A stretch of 64,000 nucleotides of DNA from Sebastes aleutianus (GCA_916700875.1 CAKAKS010000032.1:17785629-17849628); one strand, 5' to 3'; shown: positions 44,006-58,022, counted from the first letter of the stretch. Notes: a model not told the origin generated them from the sequence alone. Made by a program: numbers and translations.

Positions 44006-46213
44006 CCTGGGTTGCTGATCGCGATAGTACAAAAGCAAGGTAGCATTATCGTTGCTTTACATATCTGCCTGTCTGCTACCACCACTCATAAGTCGCTGTC
44101 GCTAACCGCCTTGGGAGTTCAGATAATGTTCCTTGGCTGGCAGAAGACAGGTTGATAGCTGTCAGGGACAGAAACAGAATAAATGACGGGGTTTCATTGG
44201 GGCGCCTCTAAGGCGCATTAGGGACCTCAGGAGCCCAATCCCCAAACACGGGGATGAAGAATCATTTTGTCACAAAGGCGCAGGGTCACCCATCACTGTC
44301 TAATGCATTGCCTTGATTAATCGTAGGGATGGATCAACATTATGTCCTATTCAGGGTGATGCTTAATTGCCTCCGCCATCCAACTCATCCATTGCCCTAA
44401 TGACGGTGCGTCTGCTTCCCTGGACACATGGTTAGTCTGGTGGACGGTAGCTTAGCAGGACAGGACCCCCTTTAAACATCATCACCAGCTGAGAGCTTAC
44501 CCTCTCCAGACACCTTTACCTCCCCCTAACCACCGATGTGTGGATAAATGGAGCCGGCTTCATCGCCCCGTAGCCCTGTGTTTATATTCACCGCAGAATG
44601 TCTGCGGGTGTTAATGTATGTAGATTTCATTTCTGATGAGTGATTATTTGACTGCTCATTTTGCCCGAGATTTATGGCAGTCTCTCTATCTCCTGACTGC
44701 AGTGCCACTCTTATCTTTAATAAAAGAGATGAGGACATTAATCAGGTTTTGTTGGCGGCCCTTACTAAGACATTAAATGTATTGTATGGGGTAAGTAAAC
44801 ACGCTTCACATCCTTCTCTCTCGCAGTCAAGAGAGAGAGAGAGAGAGAGAGTGAGGGACAGAAAGAGGAGAGCGAGGAGGAAAAAAAACCCTCATTATAT
44901 TTATCATAATTTCACATCTGCTGTTTTTGAAGCAATGTACCATGAGCCCATAAAGTGTATTACAACTGTGCATAAATTCAACTGATTTGTGGCTGGAGTA
45001 GCTAATTCCTTGAGTACATTTTAGAAAAACAAGCACTGAGCCCTGAAATTGCAATTCCATAAAGGCTTTAAATTACCGAGTACAGAATCAAGAACTTGCC
45101 TGATGTGCCGCGCATGGTGACCGTGTTATGGGGGAAAAGCAGCACTCCCCGAGATAGAGACAATAAAACCTGAGATGAGTGAGCCATATACTCAAACAAA
45201 ATAAAGGAAGAGGAGATGGGCTGGCTACGTGATGAGGGGGAGTGACTATCGTATCCCTGCATCTCATTTTACCCCTTTAACCATGAGGATGCATTTGAGA
45301 GGACACATTTAGTTTTTTTTTTCCCACCCCATAATATCCATCTCTGTACGTCATATCGGTGGAAGAGTTAGTGGATGGATGCCAGCGCAAAGCCTCCTCA
45401 TTCAGAGGCAGTTAAAATGAATCTCATCATTAGCAGAGGGGAGGATGTGTACTGTGGGATACTCCTTGACTCAAAAAAAAACACTTTCACATCTACAATA
45501 TAAGCTTGTGCACACACACAGTCGGTCATGCACAGCCTCCGTTCAGTCATTCATTTCCCAGAATCACTATCAGACTACTGTAAAGTTTATACTCTCCACT
45601 TCAACTGACTTGTATGTCTTGGTAATAGTTTCTCCACAAATCAATAAAAAAAAAATATCCCCGGACCCACGTTTGATACAAAGCCTTATTTTGTTATCGT
45701 GCAAACTTTAAGTGTCACATTGGCTCAGATCGTATTAATATTTCATGTCATTCATTTCCAGCCACTCTCCTCCTTCGTCGTTGTCGTCTCTCGCCTCCCC
45801 GCTTTCTCCCTCTTCTATCTGGAGTCATTTGGGATCGGCATGAACAAGATTTTCATATCAGGTAAATGAATATCTTTATCACAGAGGCAGGAGCCGGGAT
45901 GCTCGGGGAGCTGGAGAGAATAATCACACAGAGCAAACAGTCTTGGGGAAACAGAGAGGCACTCAGTAATAACAACCTCTCCCGGTCTCCCACACTGCTC
46001 TCTGTGTACATCTAAATAGCCTGCTTACTGCGCTGGATGCTGCGGGATCAATGGCCTTGCTGTGGCTTAGCGCTGACCTTTGACCTTTGATGAGCCCGTA
46101 AGGATAAGGGGTTACAACATGAGTCCTGACACTATTTCTGATCAATAAATAGAACATACATGTAAATGTTTTTGTTAGAATCGGCCACATTTTTAAGCAT
46201 GCTAGCTGCATGG
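44006..46213. other. upstream non-coding DNA, block 2
   Basis: No gene, transposon end or long repeat is recognised. There is a short GA run at 44830-44851. The sequence around 44260-44420 and 44590-44780 is non-repetitive and could be regulatory. Confidence 0.5.
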
Positions 46214-47665
46214 TTCTAGGGATGGCACCACTTTGGTCCAGACTAAAATATCACAGCAACCATTAGATGGATTGCTATGAAATTTTCTACACACACAGAC
46301 ACATTCCTCAGAGAATCAACTCTACCGACTTTGGTGATCCTTTTTCTTTTCTTTTAGTGCCACTATAAGATTGATATTTATGTTTTTTAGTGAAATATTT
46401 CAACCACTATTGCATGGATTGTCATGGATATCCATGATGCCCAGAGAAGCGCCACCAAGTGTTCACTTATTCTGAGAAAAATCTCAACGTTTACCGATAG
46501 ACTGTATATAAGAAGTGGACGTAGTCACCGTGACGTCACCCATTGGTTTGTGGACTACGGTTTTGAAGCCTCGAGTTCAGCCGAGTCTTGGCAGTCGCCA
46601 CCTTGGTTTTTGGCCGTCGCCAGCTTGTTTTTTGCAAGCAGAAGTGACACGAGAGGGTGGAGCTAAGTACAACCGAACGCTGAATAAGACATTTTAGGGG
46701 ACCAAAATGTAACTTTCATGAACTGAAAACACACTGTGAAAGCGTTAAAGTTGTAAGACGAAAACACGGACAACTCCCAGACTGGACAACAACATGTTAG
46801 CAACCCGTCAATCACAAGGTAGCCACGCCCTAAAGCATACCCTGCTTTATGGTCTATTTGACTCTAAATGGGACCATAATTTACTAAATGAACATCATGC
46901 TGTATTGAAGAAGACTTGAAACTAGCGATTGAGAGCATAAACTCATGTTTACAATGTTTACTGAGGTAATAAATCAAGTGAGAAGTAGGGTCATTTTCTC
47001 ATAGACTTCTATACAATCAGACTTCTTTTTGCAACCAGAGGAGTCGCCCCCTGCTGGCTGTTAGAAAGAATGCAAGTTTAAGGCACTTCTGCATTGGCTT
47101 CACTTCTCAGACCTCGGAGGTTGCCGCATGCATCTACCGGATGGATTGCCAAAAAATGATCTACAGACATTCACGGTTCCCAGAGAACGAAGCCTCGTGA
47201 CTTTGTTGATCTCCTGACTTTTCCTCTAGCACCACCATTAGGTTGGCATTTTTGGTTGAGAGTGAAATTTCTCGACAACTATTAGATGGATTGCCATGAA
47301 ATTTGGTGCAGACATTCATTCCCCCCCCCTTCAGGATAAATTGTAATAACTTTCGCGTTCCTCTGACTTTTTGTCTAGTGCCACCATGAGGTCAGAATTT
47401 AATATTTTGTCCAATACTTTGGTTCTGCAAACAACAATAATAACAACAACATTCCCACCAGACTCAGCTGTAGCCTACTTTGTGTTTTAAGCTGATTAGC
47501 AATGTAAACGTGCTAACATGCTGCGCTAAGATGGTGAGCATAGTAAGCATTATAACTGCTAAACATCAGCATGTTAGTTGTCTGAGTGTGCACGTTAGTA
47601 TTCACCGCTGTGCCTAACTAAAGCCTCACAGAGCCGCTAGCATGGCTGTAGACTCTTAGTTTCTT
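46214..47665. repeat. dispersed fish repeat with internal subrepeats, interrupted
   Basis: It begins near GGTTCTAGGGATGGCACCAC and ends near CATGGCTGTAGACTCTTAGT. Subrepeats built on TTAGATGGATTGCCATGAAA and CTAGTGCCACCATGAGGT recur at 46260-46440 and 47140-47400. The TGCTAACATG-rich end (47510-47600) is typical of this family in teleosts. It is split by the element at 46497-47126. Class is unknown. Confidence 0.7.
46497..47126. repeat. dispersed repeat with promoter-like module, copy 1
   Basis: About 630 bp, highly similar to 57432-58022. It carries TATATA (46505-46510), a perfect CRE palindrome TGACGTCA (46531-46538) and ATTGG (46542-46546). Read on the minus strand the order is CCAAT, CRE, TATA. 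It interrupts the repeat at 46214-47665. No open frame of note is present. Confidence 0.85.
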
Positions 47666-50600
47666 GTTCAAGATGCATTTCAATAAAACAAAAGTTTGAG
47701 ACGGCCTTATTAGCTATCCAACACTGGGCTACTAGAATATTTTATCACCATTGTGCATAATGTTAGTGAGCATTATGGAGGTTTTAATAAGTATGCTAAA
47801 TCAATTTGTTTATATTTTACTGGTTCGTTGACATTTCATTTACCTGTGTGAAAAAATTTTGGTGCAACTAATTCTTTTTTAATGTGGAGTGCAGAACAAA
47901 AAGTAACCATCTCTCTTTATTACAATGCCCAATAATAGTTGATTTAAATGGCTATAAAATCTGTTCATTAGAATGTTATAGATAAGAAATATTGAAAGTA
48001 TACCTAAAAGTGTCACTTTTATAGTGAATGAACAGGATAATATAATCTAAAAAGGGTGTGATTATATTCAAGTCTTGTCCTCCAGCATTATCTCAGAGCT
48101 CATAAAGAGATGAAGTTTAATATGATGCTTTCAGTCAGTTTAATTGAATTTTAATTGCCACTCTGGACAGAAGGTTTAGATCTAATCAATAAAATATTAA
48201 ACTTTTGGGGCTTTGACGTGGAATGGTCTCCCTGTCGCCCCTGGTGCAATGCATCCTGCTACCGGAGGGTATAAAACGCCTGTTTATGAGCTGAGGTAGC
48301 TAAGCCAACACCTTGCTGTTTTCCATAGTGTTTCAGCAGAATGCAGTGGATAAATAACACAAGGCGAACAAGCTGAGATTCCATTAATTACACTGGTGTG
48401 GAAGAGCGGTCGGTCACCTTCAAAAGGAAGGCCTTTAATGTGCCAGAGCTATAAATATTTTGAAATGTCACACCTTGGGAAGACAGCATCAGGCCAGAGC
48501 CGGGGCGATAAATCAGAGCCCGAGAAGAACCGGGAAAGAAAAGATGGCTCTTTGGTATTTTAGAAATAATTACTGATACAAAAGGGGTAATGAATGAAGC
48601 CATAAATTACGTTAAAACAGACCATTAGGAGAGGATTAGTTTATAAAACTCGTTGCTGCTCCTTGAAATTACCCTCTCAGAATATCGCGTATTTTACTCC
48701 ATCCATAACTCACGGAAATAAAAAACATGTATGCATAATATCACACTCTGTTGATTAATGCTAAATTAATTGATTTTGTTCCGCATGCTTTTAAATGTGA
48801 CGCCAGATATGACATCATCATAACAGTTCTTTCTTACTAATGTAATGCCAATGTAATAATGTCCACTGTCAGCTTTTATGGCGACTACTACAATGAATCA
48901 GTGCGTCTTTTACTTTTAAACAAGTTTGAGCAAGTATAGAGCAGGTATGACCCGGACAGAGACCCATGTCCTGTATGTGGGCCAGTCACCGTCCGCCAGC
49001 AGCATCACCGCTATCACATACAGTTATAAATCTGAGGGAGCCTTGGTTAGGCTGCTGCACGGATGGAAGGAATTTATCCTCAATCCCTATAGAGAGAGAG
49101 CCTGGGAGAGAAAAATGACATGGCCCATCCTCTAAGGCTCATAAAAGTCTAAATTAAATATCAAATGGAACCACTGATGGATAGCGTCCCCTCCATGGAT
49201 CCCCAGCGCCGCCTCTGCCTCCACTCCCTGACACGACAGGTGCTGCTCACATGACTGGAGAGGCAGACAACTTTGTTAGCGGGATTGTTCTCGGTTCAGT
49301 GTAAAAGCTGCGGCGTACAAAATGAGGGAGTCGAGTAAGTGAACGCAACAAGGCGCCATTATTCCTCGCTGGTTCCCGCCATGGCTGGATCCTCCCTTCC
49401 TTTCAAAGAGGATCCCTTAAATATTGTGCATGTATGACTGAATGAGGACTTAAAAGTGCAATTTGTCACATATCTGAATTACAGAATATGTACTTCTCTG
49501 TATCCATATTTATAAACTGGTGATTCTCCCATCCTCAGCAAAAGAACACTTGGAAAGATTGCTGTCAGGCGGGGACACCTCATTGGGAGATACTGTAATA
49601 CTAATGCCAACCCCGCCACAATAGCTGGCGCTATCACCAGGCTAAAACTGTACATTATGAATCATCAATTGTCGCCCTGCTTTGTATTATCCCCAGAGAA
49701 AATCCCAATCTGGGCTTGAGCCCACGGCTGATGGACACCCCATTATTCACTCGCGCTTCTTCAGCTCGGAGACAGGAGTGGGGATAGGCAGTAAAACGAC
49801 GGCCTTAAGATTAATCCTCCGCTCTTTCTCCTGCTTCCCGAATCAGAATGAAATAGAACATTCCCTTCCCTTAATCAAAAAGTTTTTATCATCTCCCCCC
49901 TCTCCAACTCAGGAAGTGGGGATAATGCTCGTCCTGTGAATTGACATTGGGGAGGGTGATGAGAGGGATCTGCTCTTGCTGCCTTTTGTACTGTAACAAG
50001 TGAGCACAATTTAGATGAGCCGGTGGTCGTCGATCAATACGATGCACCACACAAGCCTTAATGATGGGGTTAGCAATCCCTACACTCCTCCATAGCAGCC
50101 ACATCACTGAGTGGCCTTCACAATTAAGATAATAACCGTGTGAGAGTCAAACAGAGCAGAAGTTCATGGTGCTGCTGTGCAATGACGGAGGAGTTAAGAG
50201 AAAAAAAGCCTTCAAGTTTACCTCCAACATTACATAAGAAGTGCGCTCATAACCAATTATATTAACTAAATCGGAGTTTCACACTCTTCTCTTTCCTCTT
50301 GCTCATAAGGCGGAGGATGTGTAGCACGACGTGAGATGTGATTTGGTTCTCAGCGAGGTCGCAAGCATCAGGTGAGCTGTGAAGTTGTGGTTTCAGTCAC
50401 CCGAGTCTCGCCTCACACAGCCTGCCTTCGATGCCATCACGCCTCGGTCCGCATCACTTAGCAGAGGGGTGTGAATTTGTTTTCGCCCGGGCGTTAATGA
50501 ACTGTGGGCTTTGTGGGCTTAATGAGAGCGTGCTTCTATTGAGCAAAAAAGGTACCTGGGAGGATAATAAGAGAGAAACTTCTCCCTTTCCGCGGCTTAG

Positions 50601-53600
50601 GAGTCGTTTTAACGAAAGGGCTGTTGATGGCCGCTGCTGCACTTCATCTCTGACCTGCCAAATCAGCTGCATGAGGAAACAAGACTCCGGGAGTATTCGT
50701 CATCCATCAAGAACATGCGGTTTTGTGCCACGGCTCCTGGCTTCCAGCCAAGTCTAAAGCAACTCATTGTACAGCAGCCAAAAGACAAAGGCAGCTCCCC
50801 CTCTGCTCTGTGAGAGCAGTGCGTGGAGGTGTGGGTGGTTATGCAGATCACTAATTGTACAGGCCACCGGGGGGAAAGGGAGAACGGAATGGCAGCCTCT
50901 CTGCAAGACATGCCGAGGGAGGGGAGGGACGGACTGGTGTGAGCCTCCCTCCCTCCTCTGTCTCTCTCTCTCTCTCCCTTCTCTTTCTCCTTCTTTTTCA
51001 CTCTCTCTACCCTAAATTGGCAGCTGGCAGGCAAATGAATGCGGTGTGAAGTGAGCCCACTGAAGTGCAGGGTCCTGCTGTTCAGGCAACAAAGGAGCTC
51101 CATGCGAGACATCTGCTGTTCAGTTATCAGAATACATTTAGTCACGTGCCTCCCTTCCCTCGCTCTTTCTCCATTCCTCTTCCACCGCGGCCCCGCAACA
51201 TCCATTCTGTCAACCGAGAGCCGAGCCTTTTCTTTCTCCCCACTTCTCTTCAACGGCATTCTTCTTCAGATCACTCCTCCGCTGACACTCCCCCCCCCCC
51301 GCCACCCTCCTCCCCGCTCCCCATCCCCATCCCTTTCTCATTCTCTCATTTGCCACCGTAATCCCTCTCTCCACCTCTTCTTTTGCTGCCTTTATTTAAA
51401 CAGTTTAGGTCTGGCAGATAACCCCGGAGTGCTTCCTATCTGGTCCAAAATGCGTTAACCCTGTGTGAATGATCACAAGACGGCCCGAGGAAACGGCAGA
51501 CTGAATCTTAATGAGCCACGCTCGCACAAGCAAAAGTAAATTGAGCTTACCACCATGATAAATTAACCTAATGAATGCAATTGTTTTGTGGCACGCTAGC
51601 TTGGGCTGGAGCCAGATGGTCAATACTTAGCGCTGAGTTTTGTGTCTCCTGTCTTTTTTCTTTTTCCTCCGTTCTTTCCGTCCTTTACGCTCAAGAAGGC
51701 ATAAAAAGTAAAAACATAATCCGATTGTAAATGTGTTTTTTCCTTTGATCTTTTCTGCTAAACTCTAAAATCTCTTTATTTTCTCAATTTAATGCCTGTA
51801 AATCGGTTTGCAATGGATAAAGCCCTCGTCGGTACGCATCCATCCGGTGCCTCGGACCAGCTGAGTAAAACAAGCAACTGCGGGTGACATGATAGGGGTC
51901 TGCAGAGGAGACGGCGGTGTGTATTTCTCCCCATTTCCTGTCCCAACTCACGATATCCGTGTTTACTTTAACACTTAATCCCTGCAAAGTGTGTCATTTG
52001 GTTTGCACGCTCTTCACTCTCCACTTCGTCCTCCATCCTCTCCCAGTGGTGCAGGCTAGCATGAAGGTTGCACATCCAGGAAGGGACAAACCCCCTCCTG
52101 CACTGCGTGTAAACTAGATGACTTCCTCTAGGCAGGTGGCACATATCCAGATGTTCTCTCAATTTCCTCTGTGTGTGCGCGCGCGCCTCTACTTATGTGT
52201 ATGCCTGCATGTATTGCTTGACACACCCCGAGCCGGTGACCTCTCTGCTCTCCCCACAACATCACCACTGGAGCAGTTTACACCATAATGACTTGTATCG
52301 CCCGAGGCCCCGCCACATCTGTGGCTCCCTTCCTCCATCTCCGTCTCTCAGTCTTTCCCTCTTTCTGTCTCTTTGTCTTTCTGCATTTCTCACACACAAC
52401 CTGTCCATATTTCTCCTGTTTATATACTGTATTCCCTCCAGTTTTTTCCACTTTGCATAGTCTGTCGTAGACTTTCCCCATCGCTTCGTCCTCCAGCAAG
52501 TGCTTCCCTGCTTTGGTCCACGGCACTATTACCGCAGAAAAAAAAAATTGCATGGCTCACTTTGCAAGGACTTAATGCATGTCTGACATGACACCTATCA
52601 GACATAATAAACAAACACATCATTCAATGTCAGGAAGCTTGAGAAGGTAGTTGCAGAACCTCATTGGTAGGGCCTAGTGTCCGAGATAAAGCACAGGGTA
52701 TAGGCTGTGGCAGCATTGAGTGAGTCTAATGTCACATGGAGTGACGTGTGCTCCACCAACAACAACTCAGCTCATTACCCGCTCAGGGGCGGGAGGGAGG
52801 GAGGGAGGGAAAAACAGTGCGTCCAAAATGTGGCCATGTGCTGACCGAGCGTTCTGTCCCGTTTCCCCCCCTCGGCTGTATACGGAGAGCAATGACCTCT
52901 CACTCAGACAGCGCGGCGTTCGATCGATCATACGTGACATTTGTGACATCGCATGCATCCTAGATATGCATCTCCACAGTGTCAACTTATCAGTCGGGCC
53001 GTCTCGCAGGCAGGACATACATATCACATTACATGATCGGCAGCTCTTGTGCCCCCACGTGCGGGTTGACTCGGATTCTTGCGCTTTCACACAAGGTAAA
53101 CTCTGCCTCTGTGAATGTGGCGAGGTGCCGACGCCTGTTTCACCTTTACAGCTGACGTACTCCGTGAGGTCGTAAACACGCAGACAAATAATTGACTTCA
53201 TCATCATAAAGCGGAGTGCCGATTTCTCACCAGAGATGCACTGTATTTTTTTTAAAATACACCACAGCCAGCTCTAAGGTACTGTACAGTTCCCATCTGG
53301 ATTTACGCACACACATATACACACACACACACACACATATACTCCCCTCACCACACACAGTGTCTTGTTTTCAGGTTCATTAAGCCTCTGTGTTACCCAG
53401 AGTGGCTGACAGGATGAGGAACAGTGCAGAAATCTCCCCCTGCAGGTATCCATTCACATTATCATTGGGAAAAAGCCTCTCTCGTCAGTGCCCTTGTTAC
53501 GGCTCGAGGGGGGACCACTAATTAGAGAGACAAGAACTGCTTGAGAATAAGTCCATTACACCCATGTGGACCCAAAAGCTTAAAATACCTGGAATATCGG

Positions 53601-54246
53601 CAAACTCCCAGCATCCTCTCCAATCGCTCCCCTTCTGCCGAGGGCATCTTTTTAAAACATGGAAAAATATGGCGAAAAGAGTTGCGGAGATAGACAGAAA
53701 TGGAGGACAGAAGCTGTCAGCTATTTGAAAGGCTTTATGAAAATTATCTTCCAATTAGAGGTGATGATCAAATCAGGCATGAGCCCCACTCTTGAGTTCT
53801 TGATGGTTTCTTTCTCTCTCCCTCTCAATTTCTCCCTCTTTTCCTCTCTCTTTGTCTCTCACTCTGTGTGTGAACGAATGGTGTGTGTGTGTGTGTGTGT
53901 GTGTGTGGTGAAACCGCAGCTCGGATGAACTCATGAAAGGAAATTTGGTTCGTTTTCTCATCACTGGTAATTATACTAATACGTCGGAAATGCCTCCTTC
54001 AAAGTGCAAGAGCCATGTGGGGCACATCATTATAGTAATACAGCTTTGGCTGAAATATATATCAAACCGGTTATCGTTGTTTATTCTCAAACACACACAC
54101 AGACACAGAAATAGCAGAATAACAATGAAAAATTCAATAAATAGATTTTTTACAAAAATCTGACTGAATATTTTAGTTCAAGTAACACAAGGCTCAATAC
54201 AATGAGAGGCTTACACAGCTCGCAGTGGTGGTACAAGTACATTTGT
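47666..54246. other. upstream non-coding DNA, block 3
   Basis: No gene is recognised. Simple sequence includes a C-rich run (51289-51300), GGGA repeats (52789-52810), a CA run (53318-53337) and a GT run (53880-53907). The 198-codon minus-strand frame at 50663-51259 is dominated by charged low-complexity stretches and is rejected. Non-repetitive AT-rich parts near 48060-48190 and 48560-48800 are candidate regulatory sequence. Confidence 0.55.
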
Positions 54247-54824
54247 TTAAAGGCAGAGTGGGTGATCTTGAGAAACTAGCAAGAATACACAGAATACAGT
54301 TTTTTAAAAAGGATCCCGCCGAAAAAAGGAGCCCATTGTTGCCAACTCTTTTCCAATGAAAGTAGCTAGCAGCCCTAGCTCCAAAAGTCCCTAAATGTAT
54401 AGACAAAGTCGCCAAGTTGGCAACAATGACAGTCTGTCGCTTCAGGCCTCGCTCCAATGCCACTCCCCCACTATTATCATTACGAACATAAACATATAAT
54501 GAACGTGAACGGCGAACATGGCTATTGTTAGTACTCACAGCTGTCAAGCTAGCGGCTTGAGGAAGACTCCAGTGATGCCAATGAGTGCACAGGACGAGTG
54601 CACGCAGGCAGGTATGTAGAAAGGTAGACAGGCAGGTAGCCCGTCCAAGCATTTCCTTCGGTCCGAATTGGACGGGCTTCTTACAATCCTGCAACAGCCA
54701 CAGATACCGGATTTTTTTCTCTTCTTCTTTTTTTTGGATTTATTGATTGCTGTCAGGATGTAAAGAGAATTTTAACTAATATAACAAAAACATTTACAAA
54801 AATCTTTACCAACCCTGCCTTTAA
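54247..54824. mobile_element. TTAA-bounded MITE, second copy of family C
   Basis: Ends are TTAAAGGCAGAGTGGGTGAT and, inward from the right, TTAAAGGCAGGGTTGGTAAA. It shares the right-hand block AACCAATATAAC/AACTAATATAAC and CAACCCTGCCTTTAA with element C at 43192-43702. It is 578 bp. The 166-codon minus-strand open frame across it is not a recognised protein. Confidence 0.78.
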
Positions 54825-54988
54825 GTACTCAGAAACTTGTTTTTTTAATTGACTATTTACATTTTAAGCTACTTAATACTTTTACTGCTCTACATTTCAA
54901 AAAGGAAATATAGTTTATTTTACTTATGCAACATTTAATTTACAGCTACAGAAACTAATTAGGCCTACTAGATTAAGACTTACATTCT

Positions 54989-55499
54989 TTAAAGGTGCTA
55001 AATGCGATATTGGGAGCATTTCTATTGCCTCTGCATGGCTCTCAACATGGCGAAGGCTGAGCCGGAGGCAAAGAACGTACAGTATATTACTAAGAAGTGA
55101 AAGTCAATTGTTCGCTCCATTGCAACATAAGTGCCCAGCAGCAAAGCTACGCTTCGGCCATTTTGGACTGAAAGCAACTACCAGACACCAGTAAAACATC
55201 CTCCAACAAAGTGCCGTAGAAAAAAGTAAAACAAAATAATTTCTATTCTATTGTCATATTCAATATCAATATTTTAATGCCAGTGGGGTACGCTCACATG
55301 TACAAAAGTACATTAAAAAGGCACGCACGGCTGGCCTGGCTATGACAACAAAGCACAGAGAAGCTCTGATTACAACACATACAGAGGGAGAGTGACTTCA
55401 TTCTCTGCTCAGGTAGACATTAATCCTCTATATCTTTACATAACAAACAGTTGCTTGCTGCTATATTAATGCTCTGGATATCGTATAGAGAACCTTTAA
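54989..55499. mobile_element. TTAA-bounded MITE, separate family
   Basis: Ends are TTAAAGGTGCTAAATGCGAT and, inward from the right, TTAAAGGTTCTCTATACGAT, with similarity continuing to GAGCATT. The length is 511 bp. Both edges carry TTAA. It lies 164 bp from the previous MITE and is non-coding. Confidence 0.75.
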
Positions 55500-57431
55500 C
55501 TAAAATGTTAAATGGAGAACATTTACTAGCAATACAATGTGGTATTGTTGCTGATACTGTTTACTACTCTTTACAGTACACAGCAACTTATAATCACTAC
55601 ACTACATATGAATCTGTGTGCAGGTGCAGCGCGCAAAGTTGTCAAGTTCTACTTAACTCCACTCTTTTGCCTTTTGATTTCATTATGAGCCAACAAATGA
55701 TCCATTAGTTTTGGATGCAGCCTCTAAGTAGGCAGCTGAATTCAGCCCGCAGTTGGCAGTATTTATGCAAGTTGATTTAACTGCTGGATAGGGTCCTCTT
55801 GTGAAACATGAGTCAGTTCCAGCATTTAACCTCACCATACTAATTTATGCACCATGGCATAGGGTACTTTATCATCTGCTCTTTGGGGAGAGACAGTCAT
55901 CTCATTAGGCAGGATTTAATGAAATGCAAGGATAGACTTCTTAATTCCATAGATGGCTGAAACAAAAATTCCAGCGTAAATCCTGAACTCCTCTGTGGCT
56001 CTATAAATTGTGGCAGCCAGAGGAGGAAACGTGAGGGAGGGAGGACGCCAGCGGAGACTTTTGGTGAGGGAGGAAGGAGATGGAGGTTGATATGTGCTGA
56101 GGTGTAACTGAGTCCATAAATGGGTTTTGTAACTGCGACATTCCTGGCTTGAAAGTTGTACTAAACAACGCCCTGGAAACATATGAAATTAAGATATATT
56201 GCTTTACATTATAATGCATCATAAGTAATATTTATTGTCCAATAATATCCACAATATAATGGATGCTGCTGCACAAGTGTTCCTCCTGGCCAAAAACAAA
56301 TCCCAAATGTAGATATATCTGTACTGACAGCAATGGGCCTGTGCATCTTAACCACCCTCTCCACTATTCTTACAAAGTCCCACTACTTCTGTAGCCTCAA
56401 GCCAACTAAGATATGTTAAATCCTTTTGAATGTACAGACAGCAGAAAGAGAAAAAAAAAATTAGGGCAGACTGTCGACAGTTCTTGGCAAATGTACGTGT
56501 TCATTTCCAGCCGGTGACTGCCGGGGCCCGCAGACGAGAGCCACCAGAGGAGGAACGCACCAGCCAATCATCAACAGCACGACGCAGAACATTAACACCA
56601 TAATTTACATAAAATTACTTACATACTGGTGTGGTAATTTAATTTGTTTGACCGGTACAGTGCAACTGCGAGGAATAGATTCGTACATGCACCACGAGGG
56701 AGCTCTGCTTACTCTTCCACATGGCTAATTCTTTCATACAATATTATGGGGGTAAAAAATAGAGACACTATAGAAACCTTGATTTCATTTACAGAAGTCC
56801 CGTTTTCTCCGACTAAGACACATTAAGACGAGGACACACGCGCATACATGCAGGTGCACATACAAATGTATTCATACGTGAGCACACGCTAATACAAAGA
56901 TAACATTCGGCGTGTTTGTCATATGCTAATAAGACAATGTACATATTAAGCTGCTTCAGTGCATAATAGAGAATTATAATGTTCCAGTTTCTCGTTTTCC
57001 CTTTGTTTGGATTTCATACTTTAGAAATCCTTCACTGATTGAATAGTTTCACGTCTACAACAGGAGCTTCTGAAACGAGGGAGTGGACAAAATAATGGGA
57101 TCAGAGTACGAATAAAGGCTTCAGGTATAAAGTCTACATCTTTTTGTCACGCAGGCAGCATGCTGGCAGGATATTAGCAACACGGGAAGTCCTCTATCAG
57201 TGTCCAGTTGCAATCAAATATAAAAAAAATGCTTCAGAAATGAAGCTTAAAAAGACTATAAGTCACAGTGACATGTGGGACATGGAGCTGGAGTATGAAC
57301 ATTTACAAAAAAATAATTCCGGACAATGAAAACACTGCTGAGTGGGGTAGACAATCCATAACTTAAAGGTAATACTGTACGTCTGAATCACAAAAAGTAG
57401 CTTCACAGGTGGCCCATGTTATGTTAAATGC
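55500..57431. other. upstream non-coding DNA, block 4
   Basis: I see no gene or recognisable mobile element in this 1.9-kb stretch. Open frames are short and unremarkable. Confidence 0.5.
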
Positions 57432-58022
57432 ATAGACAGTATATAAGAAGTGGACGTAGTCACTGTGACGTCATCCATTGGATTGTGGACTACGGTTTTG
57501 AAGCCTAGAAATCTCCATTGTGTTCGTCACCATCTTGGTTATTTGCAACCAGAAATGACACAAGAGGGTGGAACTAAGTACAACTGAACTCTGAATAAGA
57601 CATTTTCAGGCCACCGAAATGTTACAATTAACTTTCATGAACTGAAAACACACTGTGAAAGGGTTAAATTTGTAAGACGAAAACATGGACAACTCCCAGA
57701 CCAGACAACGGCCTGGTAGCCACGCCCTAAAGCATACCCTGCTTTATGGTCTATTTGACTCTAAATGGGACCATAATTTACTAAATGAACATCATGCTGT
57801 ATTGAAGAAGACTTGAAACTAGCGATTGAGACCATAAACTCATGTTTACAATGTTAACTGAGGTAATAAATCAAGTGAGAAGTAGGCTCATTTCCTCATA
57901 GACTTCTATACAACCAGACTTCTTTTTGCAACCAGAGGAGTCGCCCCCTGCTGGCTATTAGGAAGACTGCAAGTTTAAGGTACTTCCGCAATGGCTTCAA
58001 TTTCAGAACTGGTGGTTGCCGT
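57432..58022. repeat. dispersed repeat with promoter-like module, copy 2
   Basis: About 590 bp in the same orientation as copy 1, sharing AAGAAGTGGACGTAGTCAC, ATACCCTGCTTTATGGTCTA and GAGGAGTCGCCCCCTGCTGG. It keeps the CRE (57466-57473) and the ATTGG box (57477-57481) at the same spacing. It has lost about 25 bp relative to copy 1 near 57715. Confidence 0.85.

Noticed and set aside
50663..51259. 198-codon open frame on the minus strand
   Set aside because: It has low-complexity Arg/Glu/Lys stretches from GA-rich DNA and no recognisable domain or splice context.
52173..52195. Alternating GTGTGCGCGCGCG run considered as a Z-DNA element
   Set aside because: It is too short to be worth reporting beside the tract at 6660-6830.
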